Counted from the first letter of the stretch, positions 44,921 to 56,690 are shown. The stretch: 64,000 nt of DNA from Papaver somniferum (GCF_003573695.1 NC_039358.1:17112637-17176636), one strand, 5' to 3'. Notes: generated from the sequence alone by a model not told the origin. A program made the numbers and translations.

Positions 44921-47900
44921 TGTAGATGGTGGATTTTCGACAAAGGCTAAAATCGTAAACTCATAATTATACGAAGCTCTGATTCAGCAATCAGACGTGA
45001 GTATCGAGACACGGGTCTCTCATCGAATTCTCAACGGAGAGTACTTTCTCTCAGAGTACATGTAGATATGTAGTCTCACGACTGGACAACGGCATATCTC
45101 ATGAATACTGAATACTTTCAGTGATTATTTCTATATAGTATCACGAGATGGACGGCTCCTAGACAGCTTGCTCTGCTAGTATAGAGCGATAACGTCTTCA
45201 GGAACAAACAACGAGTTTACCCTGACTATATAAAGGATATGACTTACCGACAAGCTCATATCGGGATAATTAATGCTCCTAGACAGCTTGCTCTGCTAGT
45301 ATAGAGCCACAAAGTTAATTATTCCTAATTAAGATTAATTCGCGTGACATTCACTACTGAATTCCCAGAATAATCTATTATCCTATTCCATGGTCGAATC
45401 CACGACTGGTCCCATGGAATGGCAATAACAATGCTCCTATTCCATGGTCGAATCCACGACTGGTCCCATGGAATGGCAATAACAATTGCTCTATTCCATG
45501 GTCGAATCCACGACTGTCCCATGAATGGCAATAAAAATTGTTCTGATTCTATGATCGAATCCACGCTTGATCTCATAGAATAGCAATAACTATATTATCT
45601 CATTACTCCGATTTCATGATCGAATCCACAACTGGTCTCATAAATGGTAATAGATAAATCTTAATTACTCTGATTCTATGGTCGAATCTACGATCCCATG
45701 GAATGGTAATGCTCACTTTATTATTCTGAATTCGTAGTGAATCCTCAGCTGATCCTATGAATTAATAATAAACATCTTATTACTCAGTTTGTGAATTATT
45801 CTCCACTGAATTCCACAATTAGTAATAAATAATCAACAACCGGGCGTCTGAGCTACCTCTAAGTCCCCGATTCAAATGGTGAAAGTGTATTCAACGACGA
45901 CACTAACAGTCACACGAACGAGTATTTCAAAATACACGAAACGATGAACCTATGAAAATAGGAGAAGAAATAATAAATAATTAAAATATTGACCAAGGTG
46001 CTGGGACACGGACACACGACCGACCGACCAGTCATGGTCAATCCCAGGCCAATTTTATATTTTTAATGCATTTTTATTATTTTCCATGATTTGATGAAAA
46101 TTCTCTCATTTTATCAAATCTCCTTCGTCTCGAGGAAACTCATCGGTTTCATGGTACTTCCATAAATCCATAAAAAATAATATAAAATTAAGGAAAGGAG
46201 TGTGGGGCGTGATCATTGGCCAACCGGCCCCACACCCCATGGTTCCTTATTATTTTATTATTATTATTATTATTTCTCTAATTTCATGAAAAACTCCTTG
46301 ATTTCATGGTATTTTTGCACAAATCATCAAATAATAAAATATAAAATAAAATTATGAAAAACTTGTGGGACCGGGCCACTAGCCGGCCGGCCATGCCCTA
46401 GCCGGTCCCACACGTCCTTTGCTTTATTATTTTATTATTATTTATCCTATTTTTCCTTAAATTCATCAAATTCCTTGTTTTTATGGTATTTCTCTCAAAT
46501 TAGGAAAAATCCCCTCAAATCATTAAAAATACCTAAAAATATTAAAAATAATTATGAAAACTCGTGGGACCGGTCCATAACCGGCCGGCCATGCCTCCAT
46601 GGTCCCATACGCCCATGTTTTTATTATTTTAATATATTGCTTCCATGAACTCATGGAAACTCCTTCAATTCATGGAAACTCCCTAAATCCATCAAATTTC
46701 TCAAAATTCATGAATTTTTCATAAAATCATCAAAATATTATAAAATTAACAAAAAGCCACCACGGGACCGTGGTCACGACCGGCCGACCATGCCTTGACC
46801 ACGGAGGTCCCACTCCTCTCATTCCTTATTTTATAATTATTTTCATCATCTCATGGTGTTTTCCTCAGTTTCGTCGAAACCCTAATTTTGGCATATTTTC
46901 TCGAATGGATGCTCAATTGCACGCCAGAAAATATCAAAATTCTCAGGACTGAGACGCGGAAGCCTTGGGGACACGAGCACGCTATCTTGACCGACCAAGA
47001 TTGTCTCTTTGGCTCACGGAAGCCGGTCCCATTAATTTTCACAGTTTTGACCTAATTTGCACAATTGCTCGTATTAGGTACAAAACTCTTCCAAACACTT
47101 TGGATTTTCATGAAGTGATCATTAGGCGGTCACGTAACAACCCAGGGCCGGTTTCATAACTCCATGGTCAGTCCCTCGCCTCGTCATAATTAATTAGGTT
47201 TTCTCACCTAAGGCCCAGACGAGTATTTTTGAATAAATGATTAAGCCAACATTTAATCATTCTCCCACCAACAAATCATCAACTCTTCAGGTATTCTTCA
47301 TATTTGCTCAGGTGATCATATGGACACTACATGGTTGATCCACGGTCCCATATAGTCGCTCCCTCCGTCGTCCTATGGTTAAACTTCTGACGAACCATGA
47401 ATTGATCATCAATTAATCAAATTAGGGTTTCTGAATCCAAGGATCATCATTCCAGATTCCAACCTTAATAATTTTACGACGACCTCATGTCATTAGTTTT
47501 ATTAATTATGCTCGGTTCAACGACCAGTATTCTAATTAATGTTTTTGGTACGTTGCCAATAATCCATCAGATGAGCAACACATGCTCAGACGATCAAATA
47601 TTCAACAATTCATCACATGAGCAACACTTTCTCAGATGATGAATATTTGCTCAAGCCAAAGAATATTGGTTCAACAACCAATATTCAACGATCCGTCGAA
47701 TGAGCAATACTTGCTCGCTTCATCGTAAGAACTATACCTCTGTCTCATGACATGTTCAACTCATGAGTTTTAGAACATCATGTTCAACTCAGCAACTACA
47801 TGCAATCATCGTCACATCAAACCACGAAGTCATCAATTGACTAACATACCACGAGACGTCAATCGTGTCACTTGGGGGGGGATATCACTTAGGGTTTTGG

Positions 47901-48543
47901 TCTGGCAGTCTATGGCACGTGTTTTCAAACACACGATGGAATGTAATCAAGTCGTGCAATCAGTTGAAGGAATTCACGAGGTAGTGGGTGGAAAATCGAC
48001 CAAGTCTCCACATGTTGAGCAACTGGTTTCAAACACGATCTCCACTTCCCCACTCCTTGATTCCATCAACTGTCACACTTCATGGAATCATGGTATCTAA
48101 AATTCCAGCAATATAAATAAGTCTCTGAATCATGATTGAATCATCAGCATCAACAGTATCATCAATCTCACGTCTCAACGACAACACGAGATCATCAACT
48201 CATCAATTGAGCAACTACTCTCAATTGAGCAATTTCAATCATTCAGAGCTTATCATATTCAGAATTCACACACCCACAATCTTTGATTACCATTGATTCC
48301 ACACATTTCCCAGCTTCCCTCCTACAGATCAACCCATCCTCTCTTGTAACCGAATTTACTATGGAACGGTCATTGTGTTGATTTAGGCCGGAGTACTACT
48401 GATTGATCTCTCGAATCTAAAGCACCCCCTTTGCAGCGGTGCATCTGTGTGAGGTTTAACATTTCGCTCGTTCGAGGAGTCTCCTCCGTACGGTCGTCTC
48501 CTCAATTCCTTAAAAACCAGCAAATCGTTTTTCCTCATCTACA
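44921..48543 (+). repeat. 3' LTR (3623 bp)
   Basis: Partner of 33225-36821. It carries a dense cluster of one- to few-base losses relative to the 5' LTR at about 45340-46050, but few elsewhere. TATAAATA is at 48112-48119. Confidence 0.92.
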
Positions 48544-48660
48544 AGTATTTTTAACTTTTCCTATACAGATTAGGCATCCCTTATCCGCTTTTTGGATATT
48601 AGAATCTTATGAAGCCCCCAAAACCCCAAGGGTTGAATCCCTAATAATAGAATTCTACTT
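48544..48660. mobile_element. Motif-array repeat, right part
   Basis: Continues the repeat cut at 33224: TATTTTTAACTTTTCCTATA, then CAGATTAGGCATCCC and GGATATTAGAATC..AGCCCCCAAAA. It parallels the right end of the 26691-27660 element (TATTTTTATAATTC, CAGATTAGGTCCCCC, GGATTTTTAAATCC). Confidence 0.6.
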
Positions 48661-49144
48661 TTATCCTTTTTGAAAAATAAAAAATAACTTGGCACCATCC
48701 AATTTTGTTTGGCTCCATCAGTGAGTCATTGAGTGTCCATATTATTAGACTCCTCATCATATAATACATGCAATTTTTTTCCATCCATTATTTTCTACCA
48801 CTAATTCATCATCGATCAACCATGTCAATATCGAATAATCAATGTTTCCCTACAAAAAACAATAAAATCAAGTAAACGGAAGACGCCCACCAAATATTGC
48901 TCAGCCTAAACATAATGGTTATCATGTGAATAGTCGTAATATAGCTAGATGACAACTGCAGCAGTATGTGAGGACCCATATCCTAAGAAATTTGATTCTG
49001 AAACAAAATTTTAAAAGTATTTTATTTTTCGCGACGGAAAATAAATTAACGACGTATATTTTTGTTGCTAACGGCTTCTATTTTATACATGGTTTTGTTT
49101 TACGCCATACAGTTTCAAGTTTTGTTTTAATTTGAAGAATTTGA
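48661..49144. other. Non-coding stretch
   Basis: Nothing recognisable: AT-rich, without long open frames or clear repeats. Confidence 0.4.
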
Positions 49145-50210
49145 ACCCAAAACCTTGGATTATCAAATCAATTTTATGAAAAGATGATCAATTTCGTTCT
49201 ACTCAAATTTGTTTGAGGGTTGACTATTTCATATCTATTTGATGCAAGATATTGAGATAGGACTAGTGATCATCCAACGTTAACAGACTCTTTTTTGTGT
49301 TTGAACGAACATTAGTATGAATCAAGTTGTTTATCCAGGTGATACTTTGAAGATTCAAGACTAGAAGACCTTTTTTTTAGGTATTTTGATCTCTGTGATA
49401 CTTCTTGCACACTTGATTTTCTAGAATCTAACAAGCAGTTTATTTATATACATTAGACTTTTGGAAAAGATCAGGCAAACTAGTTAGTGGATTTTCCTCG
49501 TATAATTACTTGACCAGAGCTCGCTGACTGAGATAAGTTATTTCTATGATCTTTGTCTTGGTATTGATCTTTTGACCATATGAGTTTATATTGATTAAAC
49601 GGGAGATCCTTTGTGTTCAAGTATATCTTTGATTTACCCAGACGATAGAAAGTGATGTGGTTACCGAAACAGGTTAGTACTTTTATTTTTTTGAGTTACG
49701 GTCCAAAGGAATTGAGATAATATAAGTCTTCACAGCTGGTGAAGCAACTTGAGATAGTGGTCTCAATCTTGAGATTCACGTGCGTAATCCGGATTGGTTG
49801 TAGCGAAGGGATACTGAAAGAATTTAGTAACTAGGAGTAGTTTACTTGGTCACAATTATACGAAGTTGCGGTAGTCAACTTATATAACGGCTTAATTATG
49901 AGAGTATTCAAAACTGGACTAGGTCCCGGGTATCTCTGCCTTGCAGTTTTTCTCGATAACAAAATCTTTTGTGTTGTGCGATTTACTTTACTTCCGCATT
50001 ATATTACTTATCTTTATAATTAAATTAAATACACTTGTATGTAATCAAACTTGGTACGATCACATAGATTGGTTCGGTCACGAACTTACACTATATACCA
50101 CGTTACATCTTGTTGAAGTAATATTTTGATAGTTAGATTACACAAGGTGTATCTATAGTAGATTGATACGAGAAGATTGTGGTGTACTTGGTACGTTCAT
50201 CATCACCGCT
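49145..50210 (+). repeat. LTR fragment related (inverted) to 56691-59175
   Basis: In the plus direction 49830-50205 aligns with the reverse complement of 56715-57090: TACTTGGT..CAA.TATAC.AAGTTG, GGCTTAAT, GAGAGTATTCAAAA, AGGTCCC.GGG, AACAAAATCTT, CTTGTATGT and GTGTACTTGG. The 3' boundary is near 50205. The 5' boundary is vague and no target duplication was found, so it may be a truncated LTR. Confidence 0.6.
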
Positions 50211-51176
50211 CTTGTCATCGGATCTATGCATATAAAACTCGCACCTGCAATTATAGGCAATACTTAGTTCATGGAAACCGAGTATCTGGCCAGATCGGCA
50301 ACTCAACGATAGCTTTTTAACTTCCTATTCTGATTTTATGGTTTGGCGGGTACTTTATATAAGCTAAAATTAGAAATAAGAAAAATGATCTCGCGCTGAT
50401 CTCGCAACTTCAGTATCATTGGGTTTTATAGATATGATCTTAGCAAACTCAGGATTTAACCAGAGATATTTTAACGATTTTCTAGCGGCAAAATATTTCA
50501 GCCGTAATTTGAAAAAACTCTATGTATCAAGTGCGTATTTGCTTACTCGCAGCCAAGAAAAATGTGACAATTATGTAAGTATGTGAAAAGCCTACAATCG
50601 ATCAAATTATTGCAAGTGTGCGCTCAAATGTTCATCTGTAATTTAGGAAAGATATCGATCATTTGGAGCAGACCAGGGAATATATTTATCCATGAAGGGA
50701 ATATACGATTAAAAATGAGATGTTTGATGACCTTATGTGCCTTAGTTAACTACTCGGATCCAATGGAGTTAAATTCTATGGTGGTGGGTTTGAGAAGTAC
50801 ATAAAAGGATGCCGATTCCATATTATCCCCACTTCCTATTCTCAGTTTCGTCTTCATTAGTATCATCCGCTATTGAATATTAATCCCTCCTTTTAAATCA
50901 GTTTTTGTATCTTGCTCTATGGATTCCATTTTTTACAGATTTATTTCCCCATACTTTCGGTTTTCAACTCTTAAACATAGTCTATCAGATTTAATATTGG
51001 TCAAAGAGTTTTTATCATATTATTGCGCCGAAGGAATCATTCATGTTTCTCTTCCTCACCATCTAAGAGATTTACCTTTTGTCATTACAAATAAAGGAGA
51101 TTCTGTTGCTAATGCGCGGAAATATGATGACAATAGAATTTTGATTATTTTCAGAAAAATGGTAAATAACAATGTC
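50211..51176. other. Non-coding stretch left of the Mutator-like element
   Basis: The open frame at 50919-51218 (99 codons) has no recognisable domain and runs into the transposon's inverted repeat. No gene is called. Confidence 0.4.
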
Positions 51177-51185
51177 CTTTATTTA
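51177..51185 (+). repeat. 9 bp target site duplication CTTTATTTA (left)
   Basis: CTTTATTTA is repeated exactly at 56223-56231. Nine bases is the length typical of Mutator-superfamily insertion. Confidence 0.8.
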
Positions 51186-51225
51186 GAACAATTAATTGGG
51201 GATAAAAAAAAGAATTAGGGGATAT
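51186..51225 (+). repeat. Left terminal inverted repeat
   Basis: Pairs with 56183-56222 with few mismatches and one length difference. The cores are TTAATTGGGG-ATAAAAAAA and GAATT.GGGGATAT. Confidence 0.85.
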
Positions 51226-51496
51226 TGATTACTTCCAGCAACCCATGGTGTGTGCCAAGGGGTGATTTTTGGGTATGAAAATACTAAAATACCCTTTAAT
51301 TAATTTAAAAACATTATGAAAAGACCATTATATCCTTTCTCCTAAAACATTAAAATCAAAAACCAAATTCATATATCCCCCATTTCAGTACCGGCACTGA
51401 CCTAGGGTTAGGTTTTGAAAAAAAATCATCGTTCTTCATCCGTTCTTCGTCGATTCAAGAATTTCTTCGTCGATTAAACTACCTGAATCATAAACA

Positions 51497-53622
51497 ATGC
51501 CTCCACGAAGGAAAACGACTGCCCAATCGAACTCAAAATCGATTGCTCAACAAAAACAGGAACAAAAAATTGCTAAGATTGCTCAAGAGCAAGAAGAAGA
51601 ACAAGCAGCGGATTCGGACAATCAACCTCTCGCAACCATGACTTTTGTGAGAAGGTTAGTGATTTTAAACTAATTTGTGAGTGTTTTAATCGATTTATAG
51701 CAATGGGTTTAGGTTAGAATCGCGAACCCTAACTAAAACAGTTGAGTTTCAGTGATTATCGGCACTAAAATATGTATGAATATGGTGCCGGTTTTACCTT
51801 CCGGCATTCAATCTAGGATGAATGCAATGTCGGTTTCACTCCGCAGATTCACCAGAAACTGAATTTTAGATACCGGCATAGAAATTGGGTCGAATTCACT
51901 GACGGTTCTTGGTACCGGCGGTCATTTATAACTATTCGTGTATGCCGGTAGTGGTCTAAAAACATTCAAGAGAGTTTATGAATTTGTCACCAGTACCGGT
52001 ATAGACTTTTGGTTGCAATGTATGCCGGTTTAAAGTACCGGCATTCTTTTGTAAAATTCGAGCATGCCGGTAGTGGACTTAAACCATACAGGAGAGTTTA
52101 TGAATTTTTTACCAGTACCGGCATAGATATTTAGGTTGATTCGAATGCCGGCACCAGGTTACGACATGGAATTGATTTATTTCGAGCATGCCGGTACTTA
52201 AAACATACAGGAGAATTACATATGATTACCGGCATTGTCGACAATCATTGTTTAATGCCGGAACAGACAACCGGCTTGCTTTGTTTCAGTAAGTCAATGC
52301 CGGTGGAAAAACTGAAAGTGAGTTGTCTCGCATTCATTTCGTGTGATTTTATGATATATGTCAAAAGCCAAGGAGGCTAACAAAAGAAAAACTAAAGATG
52401 CTGTCACTAAGAGAAGAAGGAATTACGGTCTTGATACTCCTCAATCTCTCCCTCCTCGAGGGAAAGATGGAGGTCGTAAAAAGCGTTTGGGGGCTGAGAC
52501 AATAGGGATAATTTGGGAGAGTGGTGGTGACCGTAGTCGAGCTGTAATCCGTGAGCAAGATGAGCAAGATGAAGAGGAAAGTGAGGATGAAGATAATGTG
52601 GTTCCTCCAAGTCAATTAGCAAGCCAAAGCGAAGTTGGTGGGTCAAGTCAACAACCAACACAAGGCAATGGCAATAAGGGCAAAGACAAAGTGAAAGTTA
52701 AAGGTTCCCACCTTCCTCATATTAATGACATGATACCTGACCTTGAACGTGGTAGAATTTGGGGTGAAGCTCCGGAACCGAAAACGCTATTTGGATACAA
52801 GCACTCGTGGGCTCGTACTAGCTATCAAACCTATGTAAGTATTTTTTTATCTTGTGCATATGTATTGTTGTGTATTTATGTAAAATATCTTAATTGTATT
52901 GTCTCCTAATTGTAGGATCATACGAAGGATGTGCGTGTTTGCCGAAACCAAGCCGCGAATTGTTGGAAATTGTCCGATGAATGTGAAGAGGTCCAACAAA
53001 TAGTAATGGAATCTGGTCTATATGCTTTGGTTGAAAATTATGTGAAGCCTGATTCCGTGACTGTCAATTGCTTCGTCGAAAGGTATCATGGTGAAACCAA
53101 TACCATGCACTTCCTTTTTGGGAGATGACCTTCATCCCTGATGATGCTCAGAACATTCTAGGCTTGAATGTTACCGGCAAATCAATTGCAGAAGGAGTTT
53201 AGTCTCTGGACCTAGAATGGTCGAAGTTGCATGCTTTGACTAAGAAGCTGTTGGGTTGGGACTACAAAACTTCTGTGGAGAGATTTTATGAATCCAAGTC
53301 TGGTAGGACAAAGACAATCAAGTTGACGCTGCTTAAGAAGAAGTTTGAAAACACAAAGCAAATAAGTTTGGAGGATGGATGGGACCCTGAAGAAATTCGT
53401 TATACTGCCGCTGCATACCTGTTATACATCTTGGGCACTAGGGTATTCCCTGACACTAATGGCAATAGGGTTAGTGCGAACTACCTTCAGTACTTGGATC
53501 CATTGGAAGATGTCTATGGTTATTTTCGGGGCACCGCGGTAATGGCACATTTAATGATGGAGATGAGAAGGGCCTCTAAGGCTAAAACCAACCAATTTGT
53601 CGGGAGTTTCACACTACTGCAG
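51497..53622 (+). pseudogene. Plant mobile domain (PMD) gene, broken and 3'-truncated
   Basis: Exon 1 is 51497-51654 (MPPRRKTTAQ...ATMTFVRR, donor GTTAGTG). After a repeat-filled intron, a second exon ends at 52834 (donor GTAAGT) and a third runs 52916-53622. The second starts around 52360 (KEANKRKTKDAVTKRRRN) but its acceptor is unclear. Exon 3 has the PMD core: FVERYHGETNTMHFLFG, then after a lost base MTFIPDDAQNILGLNVTG, a TAG stop, KKLLGWDYKTSVERFYESK, YTAAAYLLYILGTRVFPD and NGNRVSANYLQYLD. It ends at a GTAATT donor with later exons missing. Exon structure and motif order match the gene at 1557-5134 (ITPDDV, AYLLYYLG, GNRVNVHYLQ), so they are homologous cargo. One frameshift and one stop make it non-functional. 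Confidence 0.85.
51780..52315. repeat. Array of TACCGGCAT / ATGCCGGTA motifs (left)
   Basis: About 16 copies of a 9-10 bp motif in both orientations within the PMD gene's first intron, often as inverted pairs separated by 5-30 bp (for example near 51790, 51872, 51942, 51992, 52011, 52030, 52070, 52120, 52145, 52190, 52228, 52255, 52300). Confidence 0.88.
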
Positions 53623-53689
53623 GTAATTTTGTTTTTAAACTTATGTTATTATGTATATTGTTCACATGTACCCTTATCGTGAACTTAGA

Positions 53690-55951
53690 AACAAAACTTA
53701 TTCCCAATCTCTTAGAAATTCCAACCACTTTTTATGATTTTCCGCATGTTCTTTGTCCACTCACTCCTTCATCTTGCCTCTCTCATCTTCTTCTTCGGAG
53801 GAGGATAGTTTGTTCTTTAGAACATCTTCCTCTAGTTGCAATCATTCTCTTCTTAATATCCGCCTTAGTGGGTTCAAACAAGGCATGGCAAGTTTTTATG
53901 ATATTTTGACGTATATGATATGTACATAGGAAATTTTCTGCGTCCGGGAAGACGTCGGATATTGCTTTCATTAATGCATCATCTTGATCGGTTACGATCA
54001 CCCTCGGAAGTTGATTTTCCCGAAAGAATAATTTCAATTGTCGTAATGCCCAATGATAATTATTGTCCCTCTCGTTTTTTATTAAACACCAAGCCAATGT
54101 GAATGTTACCTTGTCCGAGGTTTGTCCCACGATGTTGAACAACGGCATATTGTATTTGTTTGTCTTGTAGGTACAATCCATCATAAGAACACCAAAACAT
54201 GTATTTGCCAATTATAAAATCAAAGGATGCGAAATGAATATTTGAAGGGGGTTCTCGTCCGGCCCTCTTTTAATGATACGCGTGTAGTTGTAATCCAAAG
54301 CCATCTTCTCAAATTCTTGCATAACGGACCTCCCTTCCCATTCCACCCTTCTAATAGTTGCTTGTGCGCTATAAATTGTACGTAGACAAGACACGTTGGA
54401 CTCATCCTTTTCCTTGAAGCCTCTGAGAATTTGTCTCGGTTTGATAAGTGCTTTGATCAATCTCTTTACATCCTCGAACTCATGAGGTTTCAGCTTTGCA
54501 ACTAGGGAGTGACCAACAAAATCTTTTGGATCCCGGCGGTTATGACATCCACACAAAACCTCACAATCCCAATTGTTCATGTCATTTAAACGGAAAACAA
54601 GCTTAAACGGGCAATCATTCTTCCTCGTACGAGTCTTATGTACCTTATTAGTCTTCTTTGGATATACATAATCCTTTCCCTTGTGGCTATTCTTCTCCTT
54701 GTATTTCCCACTTCTCTCGCAAGCCATCTCAAAACGCCTCTTTGAACGTTCGGTATTCCTCACCAACACACACATGTTCTTAAGAGCCGTCTCTTTAGCC
54801 CAAGCGATTGCTTCATTTCGATCTATTATTCCCTACATAAGATCAATTTCACATTCATTAGAAGGTTCATTACTAGCAATCCATTAGTAAATTATTCTTT
54901 GGTCACATACCGGAGGTATTTTATAGTATTCCGACGTATCCCGATAAAACGGCTTTGCATTTGTTGGATCAATATATGTCACCACCTAAAGATCGAACGA
55001 AAATTAGTTCCAAACGAAATTAAAACACTATGCCGGAAACAAGTACCGGCATGCTCGACCAATGTTCCGGCATTGTCAAACTTAGCCAAAACTGAAGACC
55101 AAATTTGAAACATATTTCGGCATACATTATTCATTAGACATCAACGCCGGAAAACAAGGTATCGGCACTGTCGTAAATTATTGTCCCAACCCGTTACACG
55201 CTACCGGTATTCCAATTAATTGATATGTAATGCCGATATTTAGCTCTGGAAAACATTTATTCCTGTATGTTTTTTTGTAGGTGTCGACATTGTAAATTTG
55301 AAACTCAACAATGCCGGTTCCACTGCCGGCATTCTCGAAATTGATGGTACTACGCCGGTAACTGGTTCCGGCGTTGATGGTTATTAATTTTCCATGCCGG
55401 TTTTTGGCTTTACATGGAAAGGTTTCCTATATGTTTTTCATGCAGTTCCGCCATGGTAACCTATCAATGAACCCATGTCGGTTTAATATTCCGTAGTATA
55501 TTCCTTGGTAGGTAAAAAAGTTAACTGCGTACCGGCATAGTTTTTTGGTAGAATACTATGCCGGATCAATATTCAAATTGGGAGATATCGCTTTACCGGC
55601 ATGGTCGTAGTATGAATACCATGCCGGTAACGCGTCTGCCGGCATGGTATTCATACTACGACCATGTCAGCACCGAGGTTTTACAGTTGAAAAAATGGCG
55701 GGTTTAAAGAAAAAAAAATCGACTTTTCAACCTCCTAGCAGCTTTACATGTGTATTGGGGATGCTTGCATGTTGTGCAAGTTTACTTTCTTGTGTAGATT
55801 CTTCGAAAAACTCTCCATACTCGTCAAAATCATCATTCAAGGGTGTTGGCTTAACAAAGAGTTGCAATTGAGAGTTGTTGACGTTAGCTCCTTGTTGTAG
55901 TAGAGCTAAAGATTCAACAGCTGCAATTCTCTCCTCACAATCATCTTCCAT
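53690..55951 (-). pseudogene. FAR1/MULE transposase gene, nonsense-mutated and truncated
   Basis: Exons on the minus strand: 55951-55748 (MEDDCEERIAAVESL...), 54985-54911 (VVTYIDPTNAKPFYRDTSEY), 54832 to about 53783, all in phase 0 with GT..AG introns. Exon 3 carries a FAR1-type zinc-binding domain (NDCPFKLVFRL, WDCEVLCGCHN) and then the MULE transposase core (LMMDCTYKTNKYNMPLFNIV, PRVIVTDQDDALMKAI, NFLCTYHIRQN). The first two catalytic acidic residues are present (MDCTYKT and VTDQDD). The third and the SWIM zinc finger are missing because the gene stops near 53690, where decayed codons (DKEHAENHKKWLEFLRDWE) meet the PMD gene. A TAA at 54214-54212 interrupts the core between SHPLIL and LANTCFG. 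In FAR1/MULE enzymes these parts bind terminal DNA and cut it. Confidence 0.88.
55020..55670. repeat. Array of TACCGGCAT / ATGCCGGTA motifs (right)
   Basis: About 16 copies in both orientations within the first intron of the transposase gene (for example near 55031, 55045, 55068, 55315, 55328, 55355, 55396, 55532, 55558, 55596, 55620, 55638). The last pair is part of a larger inverted repeat (ACCATGCCGG..CCGGCATGGT) near 55610-55650. Confidence 0.88.
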
Positions 55952-56182
55952 TTTCACAAAAAAAAATCCACTCAAAAATATTTTTCCCTCCTTCTACTCT
56001 CACCTCACTCACCCAAATTCAAATAAAACACACACTAATCATTTATCAAAAATCTTAAGATTTTACTAATTATTAGTAATCACTAATCCTTATTAGTGAA
56101 GGGTAGATTAGGTAATACGTAAAATACTTAGATAAGGGGTGACCCCGAATTGATATCTGGAACCAGTTTTTGTCCTTTTCTT

Positions 56183-56222
56183 ATATCCCCCAATTCCTTT
56201 TTTTATCCCCCAATTAATGGTT
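56183..56222 (-). repeat. Right terminal inverted repeat
   Basis: Reverse complement reads AACCATTAATTGGGGGATAA and continues AAAAAGGAATTGGGGGATAT, matching 51186-51225. The target duplication CTTTATTTA follows at 56223-56231. Confidence 0.85.
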
Positions 56223-56231
56223 CTTTATTTA

Positions 56232-56690
56232 CATCTTTATCTTGAATCCTTGATCAACACCTCAAAAACAAGTTCTTATTTTCTATTTTATCCCTGCAGG
56301 GCATAATAATACTGGATGATTCAGGTTTGTTGAAGCTCTTGATTTGATTCTTAAAAATCTTTTGAAGTTCACCACCATACATTGGTAAAAAACTTTTTTT
56401 TTCCTTCTCATCCTTCTGACACTTCTAGAAAATGGTCTGATATCATTAAGAGCTTTTCTTGACCTTCCCATTCGTCAACCTCTTGTATGATTTTTTTGTG
56501 TGATTTTATGGATCCTATGGTGGTTTCAAACTTGGTGAACCAAATCTCCGATTGATTATTAATGTTTACCATATGAATCCTTTGAATACTTCAGGTTGTG
56601 GGAAATAGATTTGATAGATATAATTTGGGATTTCAATTAAATATGGGTAAGATAATTGTGGTTAAACCTAGAGTTTGATGGGGTCATATC
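56232..56690. other. Non-coding stretch
   Basis: No gene or repeat recognised between the Mutator-like element and the solo LTR. Confidence 0.4.

Larger units (their letters stand above)
33225..48543 (+). mobile_element. 15.3 kb non-autonomous Gypsy (Tat/Ogre-like) derivative with antisense PMD gene
   Basis: The 3.6 kb LTRs (33225-36821, 44921-48543) begin TGTAGATGG and end CCATCTACA. Flanks read GGTAT and AGTAT, a 5 bp duplication with one mismatch. The primer site TGGCGACCACAGTGGGAG (36825) and polypurine region AAGCAGGGGACTTAA (44906-44920) are shared with the element at 6438. Inside, in order: broken gag (36879-38370) with a CCHC-like knuckle, protease remnant (38620-38910), a short integrase tail (39430-39590), then an antisense PMD gene (about 43505-39860). 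RT, RNase H and the integrase core are absent, so movement needs a helper. Extra antisense genes between pol and the 3' LTR are known in some large plant Gypsy elements (for example Grande). Confidence 0.9.
51186..56222. mobile_element. Mutator-like element carrying PMD and FAR1-type transposase genes
   Basis: Terminal inverted repeats of about 40 bp (51186-51225 and 56183-56222, with AATTGGGGGATAAAAAAAG in the core) and a perfect 9 bp target duplication delimit 5.0 kb. Inside are a PMD pseudogene on the plus strand (51497-53622), a MULE transposase pseudogene on the minus strand (55951 to about 53690) and arrays of a TACCGGCAT/ATGCCGGTA motif in the first introns of both genes. The two genes converge and both lose their 3' parts where they meet near 53640-53690, so an internal deletion probably fused them. 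The element cannot encode its own transposition now. Confidence 0.9.

Noticed and set aside
50919..51218. 99-codon plus-strand frame as a host gene
   Set aside because: No domain; its end lies inside the transposon terminal repeat.
52361..52661. Minus-strand open frames of 84 codons
   Set aside because: Opposite strand of PMD exon 2 of the Mutator-like element.
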